A DNA stretch of 64,000 nucleotides from Alnus glutinosa (taxonomy: Eukaryota > Streptophyta > Magnoliopsida > Fagales > Betulaceae): the NCBI RefSeq assembly GCF_958979055.1, contig NC_084886.1, positions 7,819,154 to 7,883,153 of the forward strand, read 5' to 3'. The notes beneath the pieces are model-generated. The model was not told the DNA's origin. It searched no databases and saw nothing but the letters and a program-made list of their open reading frames with translations. A program made the translations under genes and the position numbers. This document shows, piece after piece, positions 10,901 to 23,600 of this stretch. Each line of letters opens with the position of its first letter. The first letter of the stretch is position 1.

Positions 10901-13777
10901 TACTGAACAGGAGTGCGACCAGACCAATCTGCCTTGAAATCTTGATTCTTTGTAAAAATGACTCATTCGAACGCCCTTCAACAGAGCAGTTCTGCCCCTC
11001 AATTTGAACCAAGTTTTAGAATTCCAACTTAGTCACACAAACTTAGACTTACAATCAATTAGTTTTGACACTAAATCTACCAATCTAAAACCTAACACCA
11101 ATGATGGAGAAATAAAAACATCAAACAAGCTAAGCGAAAGACTTTTTTTAAGACCATAACAATGCAATTTTAAATTAATTTATACAGAGAAATCAATCAA
11201 ATAAAATTAAGCTTATAAACATTATGTGATTCAAGTGCTACATAGTCCTGTGCACCTAAATTCAAGGCCTATTTGTATGTTCCTGGCCTAACCTGATGGC
11301 CAGTTATAATCCATGAAGACCATTGCCACCCCTATCTCTTCAATAAAGACATGCAAGGCAACTTGGCATAGAAATTAAGAAAGATCCAATGAATACCTGC
11401 CTGGATACTTTTATCCAACTTAGCATTGATCTGATCATTCTTGGAAAACAGAAACTCTTTGCTGTCACCATCTACATTGTTGTACATAATCTTAGTATTA
11501 CGTAACTTTTCCACCAGAATTTTGTTCTCCTTTGTTAAAGTATTTAGCTGCATATAACATATCATAATCGATCAAAATTAATCTATATGAAAGATAAATT
11601 TAACTGCATAAGATTATGAAGAAGCATTCAAAAGTCCATGGTTTTTCCATGAGAAGTGGAACGTCTCCAGTTCTATACATCATCTGAAGTTACGGATTCA
11701 CCATCATAATACAACCAGGAGACCAAATGTAAGCCATCATATTGATAAGGATTATTATCCTGTGACATGTGGCCATTAGAATTTTCTACTATCATTTTCA
11801 ATGTGGGCTACCACTTCCTTTAGGAGCTCCATTTAGTTATTGACAAGAGACAGACAGAAAAATTCAATATCCATGGGATATGCAAAAAATCCTTTAGCAA
11901 ATGTAATCACTTCAAGTGCTCTTAAGGCAGAAAGAAAAACTATGAAATGGAAAGTTGATACCTGACTCTGGATCCGCTCCCTCTCAATGGCTAGTTGCAT
12001 TACCATATCCAAAATAAACTTGGTCCTGACATTAATTTCTTTTGCACTTTCTAATTTTTCATTGTTAGCTTGATCCAGAGACGTCTCTAAGAATTCTATT
12101 CTAGCCTTTAGGAAACTTAGTTCGTTGTCAAGTTCTGAGTTAGTTTCAGATAGCAGAACACATTGCTCCTCTGCAGTATCAAGCTTACTTTCAGCTTTTG
12201 AAACCTTGGATTTTAGATCTTCAATCAGAGTTTCCATATCCCAAATTGCGGAATATAGCATGTTCTGCTGCTCTTGACTTGCTTCAGAGGATGCCCTCGC
12301 ATGCTGTAACTGGATCTCTAATTCCCTCGACTGGTTCTCAAGTACACCTACCTTTTTGTCGGTGTTACTAGCACTTCCTTTATGAAAATTCAGCTCTTCA
12401 GTCAGCTCCAAGTTTGTATCTGTTAACTGAGTAGCCTTGGCTTCTGCACTATCAGCCCTACTTTCTGCAATATATATGCTTTCTTTCAATGACTCAATTG
12501 CATTTTCCATTTCAGAAAGTTGCTCTTGATTTGCTTCATTGCAGGCATTTGCTTCATTCAGATGGATCTGTGATTCTTTCAGTATTTCCTCAAGCAAGTT
12601 TAATTTTTCTCTCAAAGTGAATGCCTCGGCAATATGTTCTGCGTTGCTACTTTCAAGCTTCTTCAGAGCAACATCTTTTTCTTTCAGCTCTTCAATACAA
12701 CCTTGAAGTTTAGTTTTTGTCTCACTTTCTCGTTGAGTTGAACCACTTAGATTAAATTTAACAAGATGGAGTTGACCAACCAATTCCTTTGAAATGTTCA
12801 TGAGCACCTCAGCACCATTTTCTGCCTCTAAAAACCTTCCCCAAACAACTTCTACAGCTTCTTCCATCCGAAATGCTATTTGTTCTGTATAGTGTAACTT
12901 TGCTTTTAGGTCATCTTCATTTTGTCTTGATTCTGCTAACTTCTTCTCAAGGTCTAGCTCCCTTGCGAGTGACTTTTCCAGCATCCGTAGCAAATGTCTT
13001 TGTTGTTTGGCCATCTGCATATTTGATTTTGCATTTATGTTCAACAGTCGACTGTTTTCTGAAAATTCCAAGGCCTTGTCACATTTCCCTGTCAAAATGC
13101 ATGTCTCTTAGACATAACAAAATAATAATAATAATAATAACAATAATAACAACAACAACAATAATAATAATAATAATAAAAACGCATCTTCATTATATGA
13201 GGCAACCATCTAACTAGACCGAGGTTATTAACTTACCATTCTCACATTTGAAAGCTAAGATGCTTCTCTGAAACTTGGCTAACTGCATCTTCACCTCCAA
13301 AATCTGCACTTGAGAGTGCTTTACAGATTCTTCAGAATCATGCAATTTCTCTTCCAACTTAGTTAATAGTTCTCTCAGGTGTTGCCACGAAGACATTTTA
13401 TGACGGACATCAACAATTTCTGCCTGGAGAGCGTCCATGAAAGCGCAGAGTTCTCTTACCTCAGCATCTAAAATGCCAGATAAGAGATCAAATACCAATA
13501 CTTTCTCGATAGAGTCTGTGGAGATATCGCCATTCTCCAAAGCCATAGCTTGAAGATCATTTTCCCGAGCCAGTAGGTACATCAAAAGTATATGCAAATT
13601 TACCAACTTCTCAGAAGAATATGCCAAGTCCAAGTCTACTTTTATTAGAGTTTTCATTGACCTCTGTAACTCTTGCACGCCATTTTCATTAGATGAGATT
13701 CCCTCATGATAGTAAAGTTGGTCAGACTCGGGAGTCCCACTCCCAGCATCCATGTCACCAACAGCTTGGTCATCCAT
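7949..13777 (-). CDS. WIT: WPP-domain-interacting tail-anchored protein (WIT1/WIT2 type), about 680 aa
   Basis: Coding exons on the minus strand are 13777-13237, 13088-11962, 11547-11398 (or 11397) and 8173-7949. The protein starts MDDQAVGDMDAGSG and has the WIT-type N-terminal segment (KVDLDLAYSSEKLVNLHILL, LARENDLQAMA), a long coiled coil (residues about 130-600) and one C-terminal membrane segment (ICVILAVFVLLLSLSTKYLF) with a short tail, the layout of a tail-anchored protein. WIT proteins sit at the outer nuclear envelope, anchor RanGAP and WIP partners, and bind myosin XI-i. The GTG at 13783 is in frame but ATG 13777 is chosen. A non-coding first exon probably ends near 14680 (CAG/GTACTT). 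The join between the last two exons needs a GC donor or an unseen small exon, because the GT donor at 11396 would put a stop in frame. Confidence 0.85.
8373..8861. mobile_element. 489 bp MITE with terminal inverted repeats and TCA target duplication
   Basis: The left end GAGCATTTTTAGTAGCCTC pairs with the right end GAGGCTACTAGGAATGCTC (reverse complement GAGCATTCCTAGTAGCCTC). TCA flanks both ends (8370-8372 and 8862-8864). The interior is A/T rich and non-coding. It sits in the last intron of the WIT gene. The superfamily is uncertain; a 3 bp duplication fits PIF/Harbinger. Confidence 0.75.
8862..11396. other. Remainder of the last WIT intron, nothing recognised
   Basis: No confident coding exon was found. 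Positions 10620-10990 hold irregularly repeated GAAC/GGTTC-rich phrases (such as TTCAACC and GAACC) that may be an old repeat. A small exon of the WIT gene could be hidden here. Confidence 0.4.
13121..13179. repeat. AAT/AAC trinucleotide microsatellite
   Basis: AAT units are interrupted by AAC units in the first coding intron of the WIT gene, between the exons ending at 13237 and starting at 13088. Confidence 0.9.
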
Positions 13778-15556
13778 TTCCACTGCTTAGTCCTTGGTTC
13801 AACCAAGCTGGCTATAGGACAAATAAACTAAGGGAAGATGAGGAGAAAGGCAAGTCCTAGCAAAATTAATAAGGGCAAATGCAGAATGTTAGTATATACT
13901 TCATCCTATTTGTACTACAAACAATATACCGAACTATAGTCTGACTACAGTAAAACAAGAAACAAGCAATTTACTGTGCAGAATCAATGAAGGCCAAAAA
14001 GAAAGTGGAATCACTGTTATGCACCAACGGCACTATGGTTACTAACTATTCAAAAGCAAACACCGGTTTTGCACAATACTTGAAGAATATGCCTAGAAAA
14101 ACTGACCCGTTTTAAAATAACACTAGGCTACTAAGTTGTATGGATGAGAACCAAATCTCTCCTCCACATGACTTCTAATAAAAAAAAAAAAACTCGGCTT
14201 GTAAAAATGTATCCTTATCTCCCAAATTATTTTGAAACTATGATCATCAAAATTTACCATGAAATTATAATTAAGTCCATAACATCTGAAACCGAATAAG
14301 ATTCTGACTTTCGTAAATAAAATTGGAGACCCCAAAGTCATGCATTTACTAACCAGAAACTAATAGCTGAATTCACAAAAACATGACAGCTTAATACATT
14401 AGTTTCTATGTCTTTCCCTAAAAATATGTATAAAAAGAAAAAGGGAATTAGCATAGCACCCAGATAAAAAGTATCCATGAATTATTTTCACAAAATCACA
14501 TCGAAAAAATTTCCAAACTAAGCTGTCGTTCCTGTAAATGAGAATCTGAAACCGATTTGAAAGCTCCACACAAACACAGAAGACAAAATTGCGGTAATGC
14601 AACTATGATTTGAACTAAAATTATACACAGAGAATGTCCCGACGGGGATAATTCTTTCATGGGTCGATGAGAAAGTACCTGCCGGAAAATCTTTAGCACC
14701 GGGTCTTCTTTGCTCCTCAGCAGGGAAATTGGGTCTTGAGAGAGAACGGAAAAGCAGATTCGTAACTACCACCAATTTCCAAATTACCGTTAATCCGAAA
14801 GCGCAATATTTTAGACCCTTTGAAGTTCGATACGTGACTTGGAAAAGTCTACTCGAGGCGGTAGATACGGATGAGTCAATCACGTTAGCCGCTCCTACTA
14901 CTACGTGGAGTTCAATTATTGAGGCTCACAAGACACTGGAGAGTACGACAGGCTACCCATGGAGCTGAGTCGGAGTGTACAAAATGTCCGCTTCACGTCG
15001 AGTCGTAGACACAAGCGTACGATATTCTTTTTCTTTTCTTTTTTTCAAAATAAAAAATAAAAAATTAATGAATGTGATTTATAATAAACTTTTTGTGGTA
15101 TCAAAATGTTAAAAGAGATTTTTAAATCTGCATAAATAACAAATATTTTCTGTTCTCAAATTTCGTAAAAAAAATTTGATGAGTTCTATTGGTGCGCCAT
15201 GTTCAAAGCCAATGAAAGCACAACACATCACTTATAAATAAATATATTAAAACTAAAAAAGAAAATTTGTAAAGCCAAATTACAATTGTTTACAAGTGAA
15301 GGTGGAAATAGTGGGTAATTCTACATGTACATTAAGTGTGCATAAAAAAAAATGAGATGACTTTTAAAATTACTATTTTAAACGTGTAATTGATCAAATT
15401 ATAATTTTAATAAAATGATAATTTTAAATATTATCTCATTTTTTAATATACATATATAATTAATCAGGAATGAGAGAGGAATAGAATTTGTAATTGGTAC
15501 CACAAATAGTTGATTTTCATAGTAAATAGATGTGTCTGTCTTTCAAGTATAAATTG
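13778..15556. other. WIT 5' region and the spacer to the next repeat
   Basis: It contains the WIT 5' UTR intron (about 13790-14679), a probable non-coding first exon (about 14680-14960) and an A/T-rich spacer. An open frame on the plus strand at 14729-14968 lies opposite the presumed 5' UTR and has no recognisable domain. Confidence 0.45.
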
Positions 15557-15928
15557 TTTGGGAAAAATATATATTAGCCCCCCAAACTACTACCATTTTT
15601 CGGATGGCCCCTAAACTACCAATGCTTAGATTCTGGCCCCCCAAACTATCACTTTCTGATTTTTTGGCCCCATCCGTCTATTTATGCCGTCAATTCTAAA
15701 CAGAATTCTGAAAATACATCTCCTACACTTGAAAATTCTTACGGTTAAGGCAGGGGTATTTTCGAGTTTTTGGTCAATTTCTGTTAGAATTAACGGTATA
15801 AATAGACGGATAGGGCCAAAAAATCAGAAAATGATAGTTTGGGGGGTCGGAGTGCAAGTGTTGGTAGTTCGGGGTGCCATCTAAAGAAAATGTAATAGTT
15901 TGAGGGGCTAATATATATTTTTCCCAAA
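15557..15928. mobile_element. 372 bp foldback element with long inverted repeats
   Basis: Both ends read TTTGGGAAAAATATATATTA toward the interior, followed by AGCCCC. The two halves remain roughly complementary inward (GATGGCCCC, CTTTCTGATTTTTTGGCCC, CCGTCTATTTAT and their reverse complements), leaving a short centre near 15730-15770. It is non-coding. A target duplication is not clear. Confidence 0.75.
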
Positions 15929-16074
15929 TTATTTAAAATTTTGTGGGTCTTTTTCTCCGATAGGATAGGTGTGGAAAAGTATCTCCATATTATCGGCCAA
16001 TGAAAGGATGAAGTGTGAAGTATAATAGATCCTTTGTTAAAAGCAAACATTTGCTTTATAATTAAAGTTGCTTT

Positions 16075-16106
<32 letters not shown>

Positions 16107-16673
16107 GTTGACATGAAAGTTGCTTTAAACTAAGCGCGCGGGTGTCAAATAAAGGAAGATGGGTCTATTTTCATAGGTTCAAAAAATTTCGGCTCCTTTC
16201 TATTTTGGCATAAAATGATTTTGACCGAAAATATTTTTTTTTGGCATTTTGCTCAAATAAAAAATTAGAAAATATTTCTTATATTTTCATATAATTTGAG
16301 TAGCTGCAAGAAAGAGAGACGAAGAAAATGAGCTGCAAAGAAAGAGAGTATATGAGAACAGAAGGCTTTCGAAAATGAGATTGAAATCAAGCACAATTGT
16401 CTACCACATATTGCAAGCAACACCGGGCATGTAATTGTGAGAGCACCCTTGTGGTGCCCACTTGTCCAGGTAGGTGTTTTGGCAGCCTGAGACTTGTTCA
16501 GGCAGGTAGACCCCATAAGCGGCCCTCTCACAATAGCTCATCTGAAGATGTGGAGAGCGGCGGAAAATAGCTTATGCAAATAAGAAACACAAACTATTTT
16601 ATACTTCATAAAGGTTATTTTCCTTGGTCAATTGAAAATATTTTCAAGTTGACTAATATTTTAAACAGTATTA

Positions 16674-16698
16674 AACACACACACACACACACACACAC
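16674..16698. repeat. (CA)n microsatellite
   Basis: An uninterrupted run of about 12 AC units in intergenic DNA. Confidence 0.9.
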
Positions 16699-16739
16699 AA
16701 AACAAATTCAAAAAATATTTTAGGCGGAAGCAAGAATAA

Positions 16740-17057
16740 GGTTGTGTTTGGGATTACGATTTCGTAGACAATAAGTGCGATTTTAAATTAAATCGCAGAA
16801 CATAAATTGTTTGGAAACTGCTTTTTAAAAATTACGATTTGAAAACGCAGAAAAACTGCTTTTTCAAATTGCAGGTAAGAGTATGCTTTTTTAAAAACGC
16901 AGAATTTTAAAGGTTAATTTGTGATTTTAAAGGCTATGCTGCAATTTTGTCAAATACTTAACTGCATTTTTAAAAATTACTTTTTTTTTTTTAAATCACA
17001 TATTTTAAAATCGTTGTTTTAAATTGCACTTTTTTAAATCGAAAATTCAAACGGACC
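16740..17057 (-). mobile_element. Diverged MITE of the same family as 60255-60569
   Basis: It starts with TGTGTTTGGGATTACGATTTCG and ends near AAACGGACC, the reverse-orientation counterpart of the two copies at 60.3-60.9 kb. The interior has the same CGCAG, GCGATTT and GCTTTTT phrases. A TAA lies at its left border. It is older than the other two copies. Confidence 0.65.
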
Positions 17058-18534
17058 TGAAACCCAAGCTTATTCATGAACTCATACATCAATCCGAGAT
17101 TCCGAAGCAAAAGCCCAAATAGTTGGTAAAAGAAATGCCAAATGAAGTTGAGCCACCAGTCCAAGCCCAAACGCATTTCCAATGAAAGTACTTCAAACTG
17201 CCGCTAGAAACTGAGTCAACTCAGCCTTCGACTCTTGAAGATACTCCTTCGTCCGGGGGTTTCAAAATCAGTCTTTTTATTAGGGATGACTCCCCAAAAC
17301 TCTCAAAGTCCAAGGGAGGAGAAATTTCCTCTGTTTTGATGAGAGAATTTCCCTGTTTTTTATAATGGAGAACTGGATAAAATTTTCCAGTATTTCTCTT
17401 TCAATAGATACCATCTTTGCTAGTTCTCAACGTTCCCAGTGTACCTCAGACCACCCACTAAGATTTTTAGTGGTTTTTCTTCTGGTTCGTCAATTGATTG
17501 ATGGAAATTGTAGAATGCCACAGTTGAAGCCAAAGTAGGACTTGTAAATCTGTTGCAGAACGTTTTGAGAGCATGCAAAGTTCTCCTCGTCTTTTAGAAA
17601 CCGGTGCTTTGATACCATGCCAGTGTATGGAAGGATTACTCCCATTAGGGTGGAAATCCAGGAGGAAAACAAAGAGAAAAAGTGTATGGAAGGATTATCC
17701 CCCGTGTGCCGTCTGTTTTTCAGTTTGATTAGAAAAAATAACATAAATGGAGATTCTTTAATAGCTGCAGCTCTCACTAGTCTCACTCACTCACACACAC
17801 ATACACACTAAAGCGATCCAAGGGTGCAATTCTGATTTGCTTTCCAATTTCAGTTACATGAGACAAAATATTAAGAGGGTGCGATGAGTTGGCAGAAGGC
17901 TTCAAAAGTACTGCCGTGATCATCACAGAAATGGCACGTTTTCTTTACTCCAAATCTACCACGGAGTCGGTGAAAGAATGGAATTAGAAGGGACAAAAAA
18001 AAATTACATCTGTTAGCACATGATTAAAACAAACAGCTTCTAACTAAAGAGGAGAAAACATCACCATGTTTTTCCCTCGCAATCTTCCAACAAAATGCAC
18101 CTAGCCAATTTCATAACCAGAAGAAAAGCCTATATATGAGCTTCCCTCTAGGTCTGTTCCCTAAGTTTTTTGATTGTACATCCTTCATCCACAAACATCC
18201 TTATAGTCGGGAGCCAAACCTGCTCTTGTAAATATAGATTCCATTTAACACTTCAAAAAAGAAACAACTGTGGCTGCTGTTGTTGTTGATCATATCTCAG
18301 TGAATCTGGAAACCTAGAGAAAATCCCTTCTCTGGGTCCTGAGAGGGGCCCTTCAAACTTTCTACACCAGGCTAGTAGCATCTCACTTTAACACAGAACT
18401 TGAAGCAAATATGTTGATGTTAAATCTTTAATAATGGAAGAGGAAACCTTTGTTGTTTCCTTGAGGTACTAAAAAGCAGCGCAGGCATATACCAGGCCGT
18501 AATGGTACTATGGCATAAATCCCAAAAACAGTAA

Positions 18535-21500
18535 TCAAGGTTCAACTTTCATATGGCTGTGTGGCAGAGAGCCTGCAAATACAGAAGGGAACTCAATAAT
18601 AAACTTGAGAACAGTACGGGGTATACCATAGGAGAGGATTTGTGCAAAAAGGATAAAAAAAAATTATACCATCTGCATCTTGGCTACTGAGGGGAGCATT
18701 GGTTCCATAGCTCATCTGGACAACATTGTGGAGCTCATCCTCCCAGACATTAGGTAGCTGTATAGTCACGCATATCAAAAGAAAAGGTTGATCTTGACGC
18801 ATGGGAGAGACTCAATGAAGCCCGAGTAGAAAGAATAATGTTCATACATCCTCAAGTGTACAGGAAGTTAGCAAGATTGCAAATGAATGTCAACATAACA
18901 TAAATGTTTGGCCTAGCCTAGTGAAACCTACTTACAGAATATGACCGACATTGGGTTCGACCACTCCATTTGTGCATATAATATAAGAAAAAAAATTTTA
19001 CACTAAATACGAGCTATATTAGAATCAAAATAGATGATGAGAAACTAGAGATTGTTAGATGAAAAGTGTTTTCGGTTTTGAGTTTTGAAAAGAGTTTTAG
19101 AAAAAGTGAAATTTTAGAAGTGTTTTCAATGGGGGCCCCATTAGAAAAAATGTTGTTTGTAGGGTCCACAAAAGGAAATTTGTTTGGTGAACTGGGAAGT
19201 CTTTCCGAAAAGCAAGAAGCAGTGAACTGTTTTCGAAAAATAAAAGAAATAAAAAATAAAAAAAGCCAAAAACATTTTTGGGTATGCCGGAGACATGTTG
19301 GAGGCTAGCCTCCATAGGTAGCGGTCATATAATACTATAGTCTCACATTGGAAAGATAAATAATAAACATAGAGTGGGTAGATTATTAAGGCATTTATTT
19401 GTGTTAAGTCCCACATTAGTTCTTTACTAAATGAAACTGGACTTTATAAATGGTTCTACGGAGCTCCAATTGCAACTTGACTAATCCTTTTGAAGTTATA
19501 GAGCATATGTGACCAGCGCTTTTCCTGGATTGTTACAAATGATATTAGAGCCACCTAGTAATGTCATGTGGTACTGGAACACCGCATAATGTGGCCCTGC
19601 CGTCAGGGATCTAAAGGGAAGAGATTGTAATACCCCAGTTCCACATTAAACGATGAATAACCCAAATGAAGTGGGTAGATTATTAAGGCATTCATGGGTG
19701 CTAAGCCCTACATTGATTTCCTACTATGTGAGACTGGGCTTTATAATTGATTTTGGGGAGCTCCAATTGAAACTTGACTAATTCTTTTGGAATAATAAAG
19801 CATATGTGGCTAGCACTTTTTTTAAGTCGTTACAAGTCACCCTTCATCTGTGAGGGGTGGAGGCCACCAAACAAATCCGTAACCACCGCAACATGGCCGT
19901 TAGCGGCCACTACGAGGCCAGTCATGCAGATCCGGCAGCGGCCATCGCAGTGGCTGCCAAATAGATCCAACAGCCATCGCAGGACCGTTGGACAAATCAT
20001 CGGCCACCGCCAATCCAATGATCCGGATCCTTTTTAAATTTTTTTTAAGTAAAAAGTCCAACTTCCACAAATGAAAAAATGAGCACGTGTTTTTAAAACA
20101 TTAAGTTTTCAAAAAAGAGTTAGTGTTTTATTTTCGAAAGGTATTTTGTGTTTTATTTTTTGAAAAGAGTTTTAGTGGGGGAGCCATGCCTGAAACTCCA
20201 TTTGATAACTATTGTTTGGAAAGTGTTTTTCAGTATTTGAAAACTGTTCACTTTTCAAAAAGTTTGCCAAACAGACACTACGATTCTAGCTACGGCTTAA
20301 AAGATACCTGTGTAGGTTCCTTGAATCCTCCAGCCATGGGTGTCAGCTGTGTATCATTGGTTCTTCGAAGCAAATCAGATGAGCTTCCCATGCCAGGAAG
20401 ACCAGCTTGAATAAGTCTTTGTTGAGAAGGAAGTAGTAGAGGACAAGCCACAGGCATATCAGGTGAAAATCCTTGTGCAGATGGAGTACCTGCTCTTGAC
20501 TGAAGGATCTGCATGAATTGCAGAATGTGTTATGGTAAACCAGGAGTATAAATAAGATTTCACATTATATTGAAATAATTGCAATATTATTTACATTTTT
20601 TCCCAGGAGCCCTTCGATATTAAAATCTAGCCGTGGATTCACAGTAGCAAGTTTCATTGACAAAAACTGCAACAAAAAAAAAAGGGGAGCAAGCGTTAAA
20701 ATATTAGAACCAAGGACTCATTGAAACACACATCTTTCTAATATACATGTGAAGCAATAATTTAATGAAAAGGGTTCATCCAAGGGGCTTTAGATAGGTT
20801 AATTAGTGTGAAGTTCATCTATTTTTCGTCTTTATCTCAAAAGCAAGACCTTCTAATAAGCTGCTGCCATGTTTAATCATTCAAAGTTACCCAATATTAT
20901 GTAGTTCATGTATCTCTACCAGAACTTCTGGCGAAATTACGAGTTGACGTGCCCAGAAACCAAAGATACAGGAAAGGCCAGTAACACTAGATAAATCAAA
21001 AGCCACTACCTAAGAAAAAAGCAAGAGTTGTTACTCTCATACCTCAACCTGTCGTTGCAGTGATTGTACATAGTTAATGATTTCGTCCAGCATCACCGCT
21101 TTACCAGTGACCTGCAAAAACAAATCAGTTCTCATAATTTGAACAGCTTTCATTCAATTCTGAAGTAATTATGCTCTTTCACCTATTGATTTCAACAAGC
21201 CAAGTTAGCCAACCTTACTGCAACCAGGTACGAGGTCTTGAAGAAACTTCATCCTTTCACTGATCTTTTCTCTTCTTACCTATAATCAGATTCATTTTAT
21301 TCCAACTCAAATGCTATAGCAAAAAAAAAAAAAAAAAGATTTTTATGAAGAAAAAAAAATCCATATCTTACTCTTTCTGCAAGACTATGGCTATTTGTTG
21401 CCTGGCCCCTTCGAGCTCTGACATGAATATATTCTTCTTTTGGTAGATCTGAAGGTTGAGAACCCTGTTTACCATGTTTCCCAGAGCTCTTGCTAGTAGT

Positions 21501-22610
21501 TGAAGTTGGGTTTTGGTCTCCCTTTTGTTGAATTTCTGCGTCATCCTTTGCAGATTCACAAGATTGTTGTGGAACACCATTGGCTAGATCAAGTTTAGTA
21601 TCCTAGCACAAAATTTCAACATAGTGAGGGAGCGAAAAATATAGTCGTTTGTGATTATAGAAGAAAAATTCAGAAGCATGGTTTACCGGCACACTTCTTT
21701 TCCTTTTCTTTGAGTCAAGTCCCTTAGCAAAAGGTTCCCCAACTGTACCCTCCAAAACCGATGGCTCATCTTGACCACCGGCACCGCTAAACTCAGCTTC
21801 ATCAGAATCATTACCAGACTGACCAATGCCTTGTTTTGCTTCATCATGAGATCTCAAAAGGCTCTCACTTTTTCTCTCATCCTTTTCTAGGCTCCCTTCA
21901 GTATCCCCATGTTCAATAGACAAAGGAACATCTTTGGAAGCGTCACCCACATTCTGCTCCTTCTTTTGAGACTGCCCACCAGAAACTGATTTCAAACCAA
22001 TGCCAGCAAAAGCCTCTTGCGTCCCCTGCATGAGCCCCTCACCCCTAGAATACAGACCCATTGATTCAGGAATCCCATAAGGGCTCGCCATACCACTAAA
22101 ATTACCACCGTTGAAGCATGAAAATCTAGCAGCACGCTCAATGAACGCAGAATCTGCTGGGAACTGAGATAAGCTCTGTGGGAGCATGGCAGCTGCATTA
22201 GGCAAGAAAATACCCCCTTTCAACATTGAACTTGCTGGATTCCAACCCATATCAAATGATGTATCAATACTTCTTAAAGAGGCAGGGCCAGCTTTTGTCT
22301 TTCCTATCCTTTCGGAAGTGCTTGCGTTGTTCTGGACGGTAATGTCATAAAATCCCAAGTTTTCGGAGTTGGAGTTATGGTCCCAAAGGATTTGACCAAA
22401 TGAGTCCACTATTGAAGTAGATGAACAAGAAGAAGATCCAATAAGGTCTCCTTTGCTAACAGCCATCAGATTTCCCATGGGAACCAAACCCGTAGATCTA
22501 TTTGTGAGATTGGCACTGCCATATCGCCAGTCTGACATACTAGGTGCATAGTTCATAGGATTCTCATTCCTGTTTTCTAGCTCAAATTTATCCTTGCCAC
22601 CCATGTCCAT
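18535..22610 (-). CDS. bHLH49: bHLH transcription factor, bHLH49 type (562 aa, eight coding exons)
   Basis: Exons on the minus strand are 22610-21687, 21602-21372, 21279-21214, 21111-21043, 20666-20595, 20508-20308, 18757-18670 and 18572-18535; all borders are GT-AG and all phases fit. The start MDMGGKDKFELENR and end (LPNVWEDELHNVVQMSY, HMKVEP) are typical of the bHLH49/62/78 group. The basic helix-loop-helix (residues about 370-435) contains H380, E384 and R388, the H-E-R set used to read the G-box CACGTG, then helix-loop-helix KFLQDLVPGCSKVTGKAVML. A basic KKRKRS stretch near residue 302 is a likely nuclear signal. In-frame codons continue upstream of ATG 22610, but the family starts here. 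A 5' UTR intron probably runs from about 23341 to 22640. Intron 7 (20307-18758) carries transposon DNA. Confidence 0.93.
19050..20282. mobile_element. Non-autonomous DNA transposon-like element interrupted by a TRIM, in bHLH intron 7
   Basis: Both outer parts carry GTTTTTC/GAAAAC and TTTGAAAAGAGTTTTAG phrases and the right end reads TTTGCCAAACAGACAC. The centre is rich in GGCCACC/GGTGGCC. A related stretch occurs at about 25452-26040. No coding part is visible and the borders are approximate. Confidence 0.45.
19328..19834 (+). mobile_element. TRIM-like mini LTR retrotransposon (about 210 bp LTRs)
   Basis: Two diverged direct repeats, 19328-19537 and 19626-19834, share GTGGGTAGATTATTAAGGCAT, GGAGCTCCAATTG, AACTTGACTAAT and a GTTACA end. 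The 88 bp between them starts with ATGATATTAGAGCC, a mutated initiator-Met primer site (TGGTATCAGAGCC), and ends with the purine tract AAAGGGAAGAGA before TTGTAATACC. The flanks GGTCA and AGTCA look like a 5 bp target duplication with one change. There is no coding capacity. Confidence 0.7.
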
Positions 22611-23593
22611 CTCTCCTTGACAAGAATGCCAAAAGCAGCCAGAGGTAAATACCTTTCTCTTAGAATTATTTTCAAACAACCAGCGAACAATCTTTAGAGA
22701 ATCTAACAAAGCTTCAGAAATTGACCACCCTCAATAAAAAGCTAGTAGCCCGAAAGCAGAGACAAACAAAATGAAGAACAAGTCAATCTCCAAACACATG
22801 TTCACTAATAACTATACAAACAGGCTTCAATCGGAACCATGTAATTCGAAACTTACAATATAAGAACCTTCACACATTGGTCTTAAGATATTTCTAAAAA
22901 GCCTAACAGTATCGAATCCGGTCCCCTATGATGCATTTTACACCCAAAAGACGAGAATATCACGCAACTATGTGGAACTAGCGCGAAGGAAAACAGCTCA
23001 GCAGCAGTAAACAAGAAAGACCCACATCCAATTTTTGAGCTCAAAAACGCAAAAACACTGAAACAAAGTACTAAAGATCAGGCAACTTTAAAAACTACCA
23101 TTTCCAAGGCTACCACTGAACTTGGAAGTACCAAATTACACAAAGGAAGCCCAACCAAGACAGAGGAATTAAAAAAAAAAAAAAATACAAGAGTAAAAAA
23201 AGACAATTCAAAGGAGAGCTGAGAAAGGACCAAGGAAGCAGTCAATTACACACAGAACATTGATTTCAGCATAATAAATACCCATTCAAACCCTAGTCAG
23301 AGCAGCAGAAACACAGCTAAAAGTGGCAGGAGAAAGATACCCATTTCAGATTATGTGCTACTTTTAGCAGCCCCGCTCTCCATTCGAGCTTTTCACTCCC
23401 AACTTTTATCGAATTTGGGCTTTTTGTTCAACTCTCCGTCTTTTTAGCTGAGAACCCTGCTGCACTGTCACATCCAAGAGAGAGAAACACAAAAGGCAAA
23501 ATCTTAGATAAAAGAAAGGCTGATAGAGGGAGTACCAAACAGAAATTAAGGAGATGAAGGAGTGAAAGAGTAGAAGAATGGAAAAGGCCCTGC

Positions 23594-23600
23594 ATTTATA
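23594..23600 (-). promoter_or_regulatory. TATA box of the bHLH49-type gene
   Basis: On the minus strand the sequence reads GTGGTATAAATGCAGG. It lies about 250 bp upstream of a probable 5' UTR donor (AAATGG/GTATCT near 23341), consistent with a start near 23565 and a non-coding first exon. Confidence 0.55.

Larger units (their letters stand above)
15929..18534. other. Intergenic stretch between the bHLH 3' end and the foldback element
   Basis: It holds a poly-T run (16080-16106), a CA microsatellite and a MITE listed separately. The rest is A/T rich with no recognisable coding region. The first few hundred bases below 18535 are expected to be the bHLH 3' UTR. Confidence 0.5.

Noticed and set aside
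13775..13783. In-frame GTG as the WIT start
   Set aside because: An ATG lies six bases further on in the same frame and better fits eukaryotic initiation.
14729..14968. 79-codon plus-strand open frame
   Set aside because: It lies opposite the presumed WIT 5' UTR and shows no domain or splice context.
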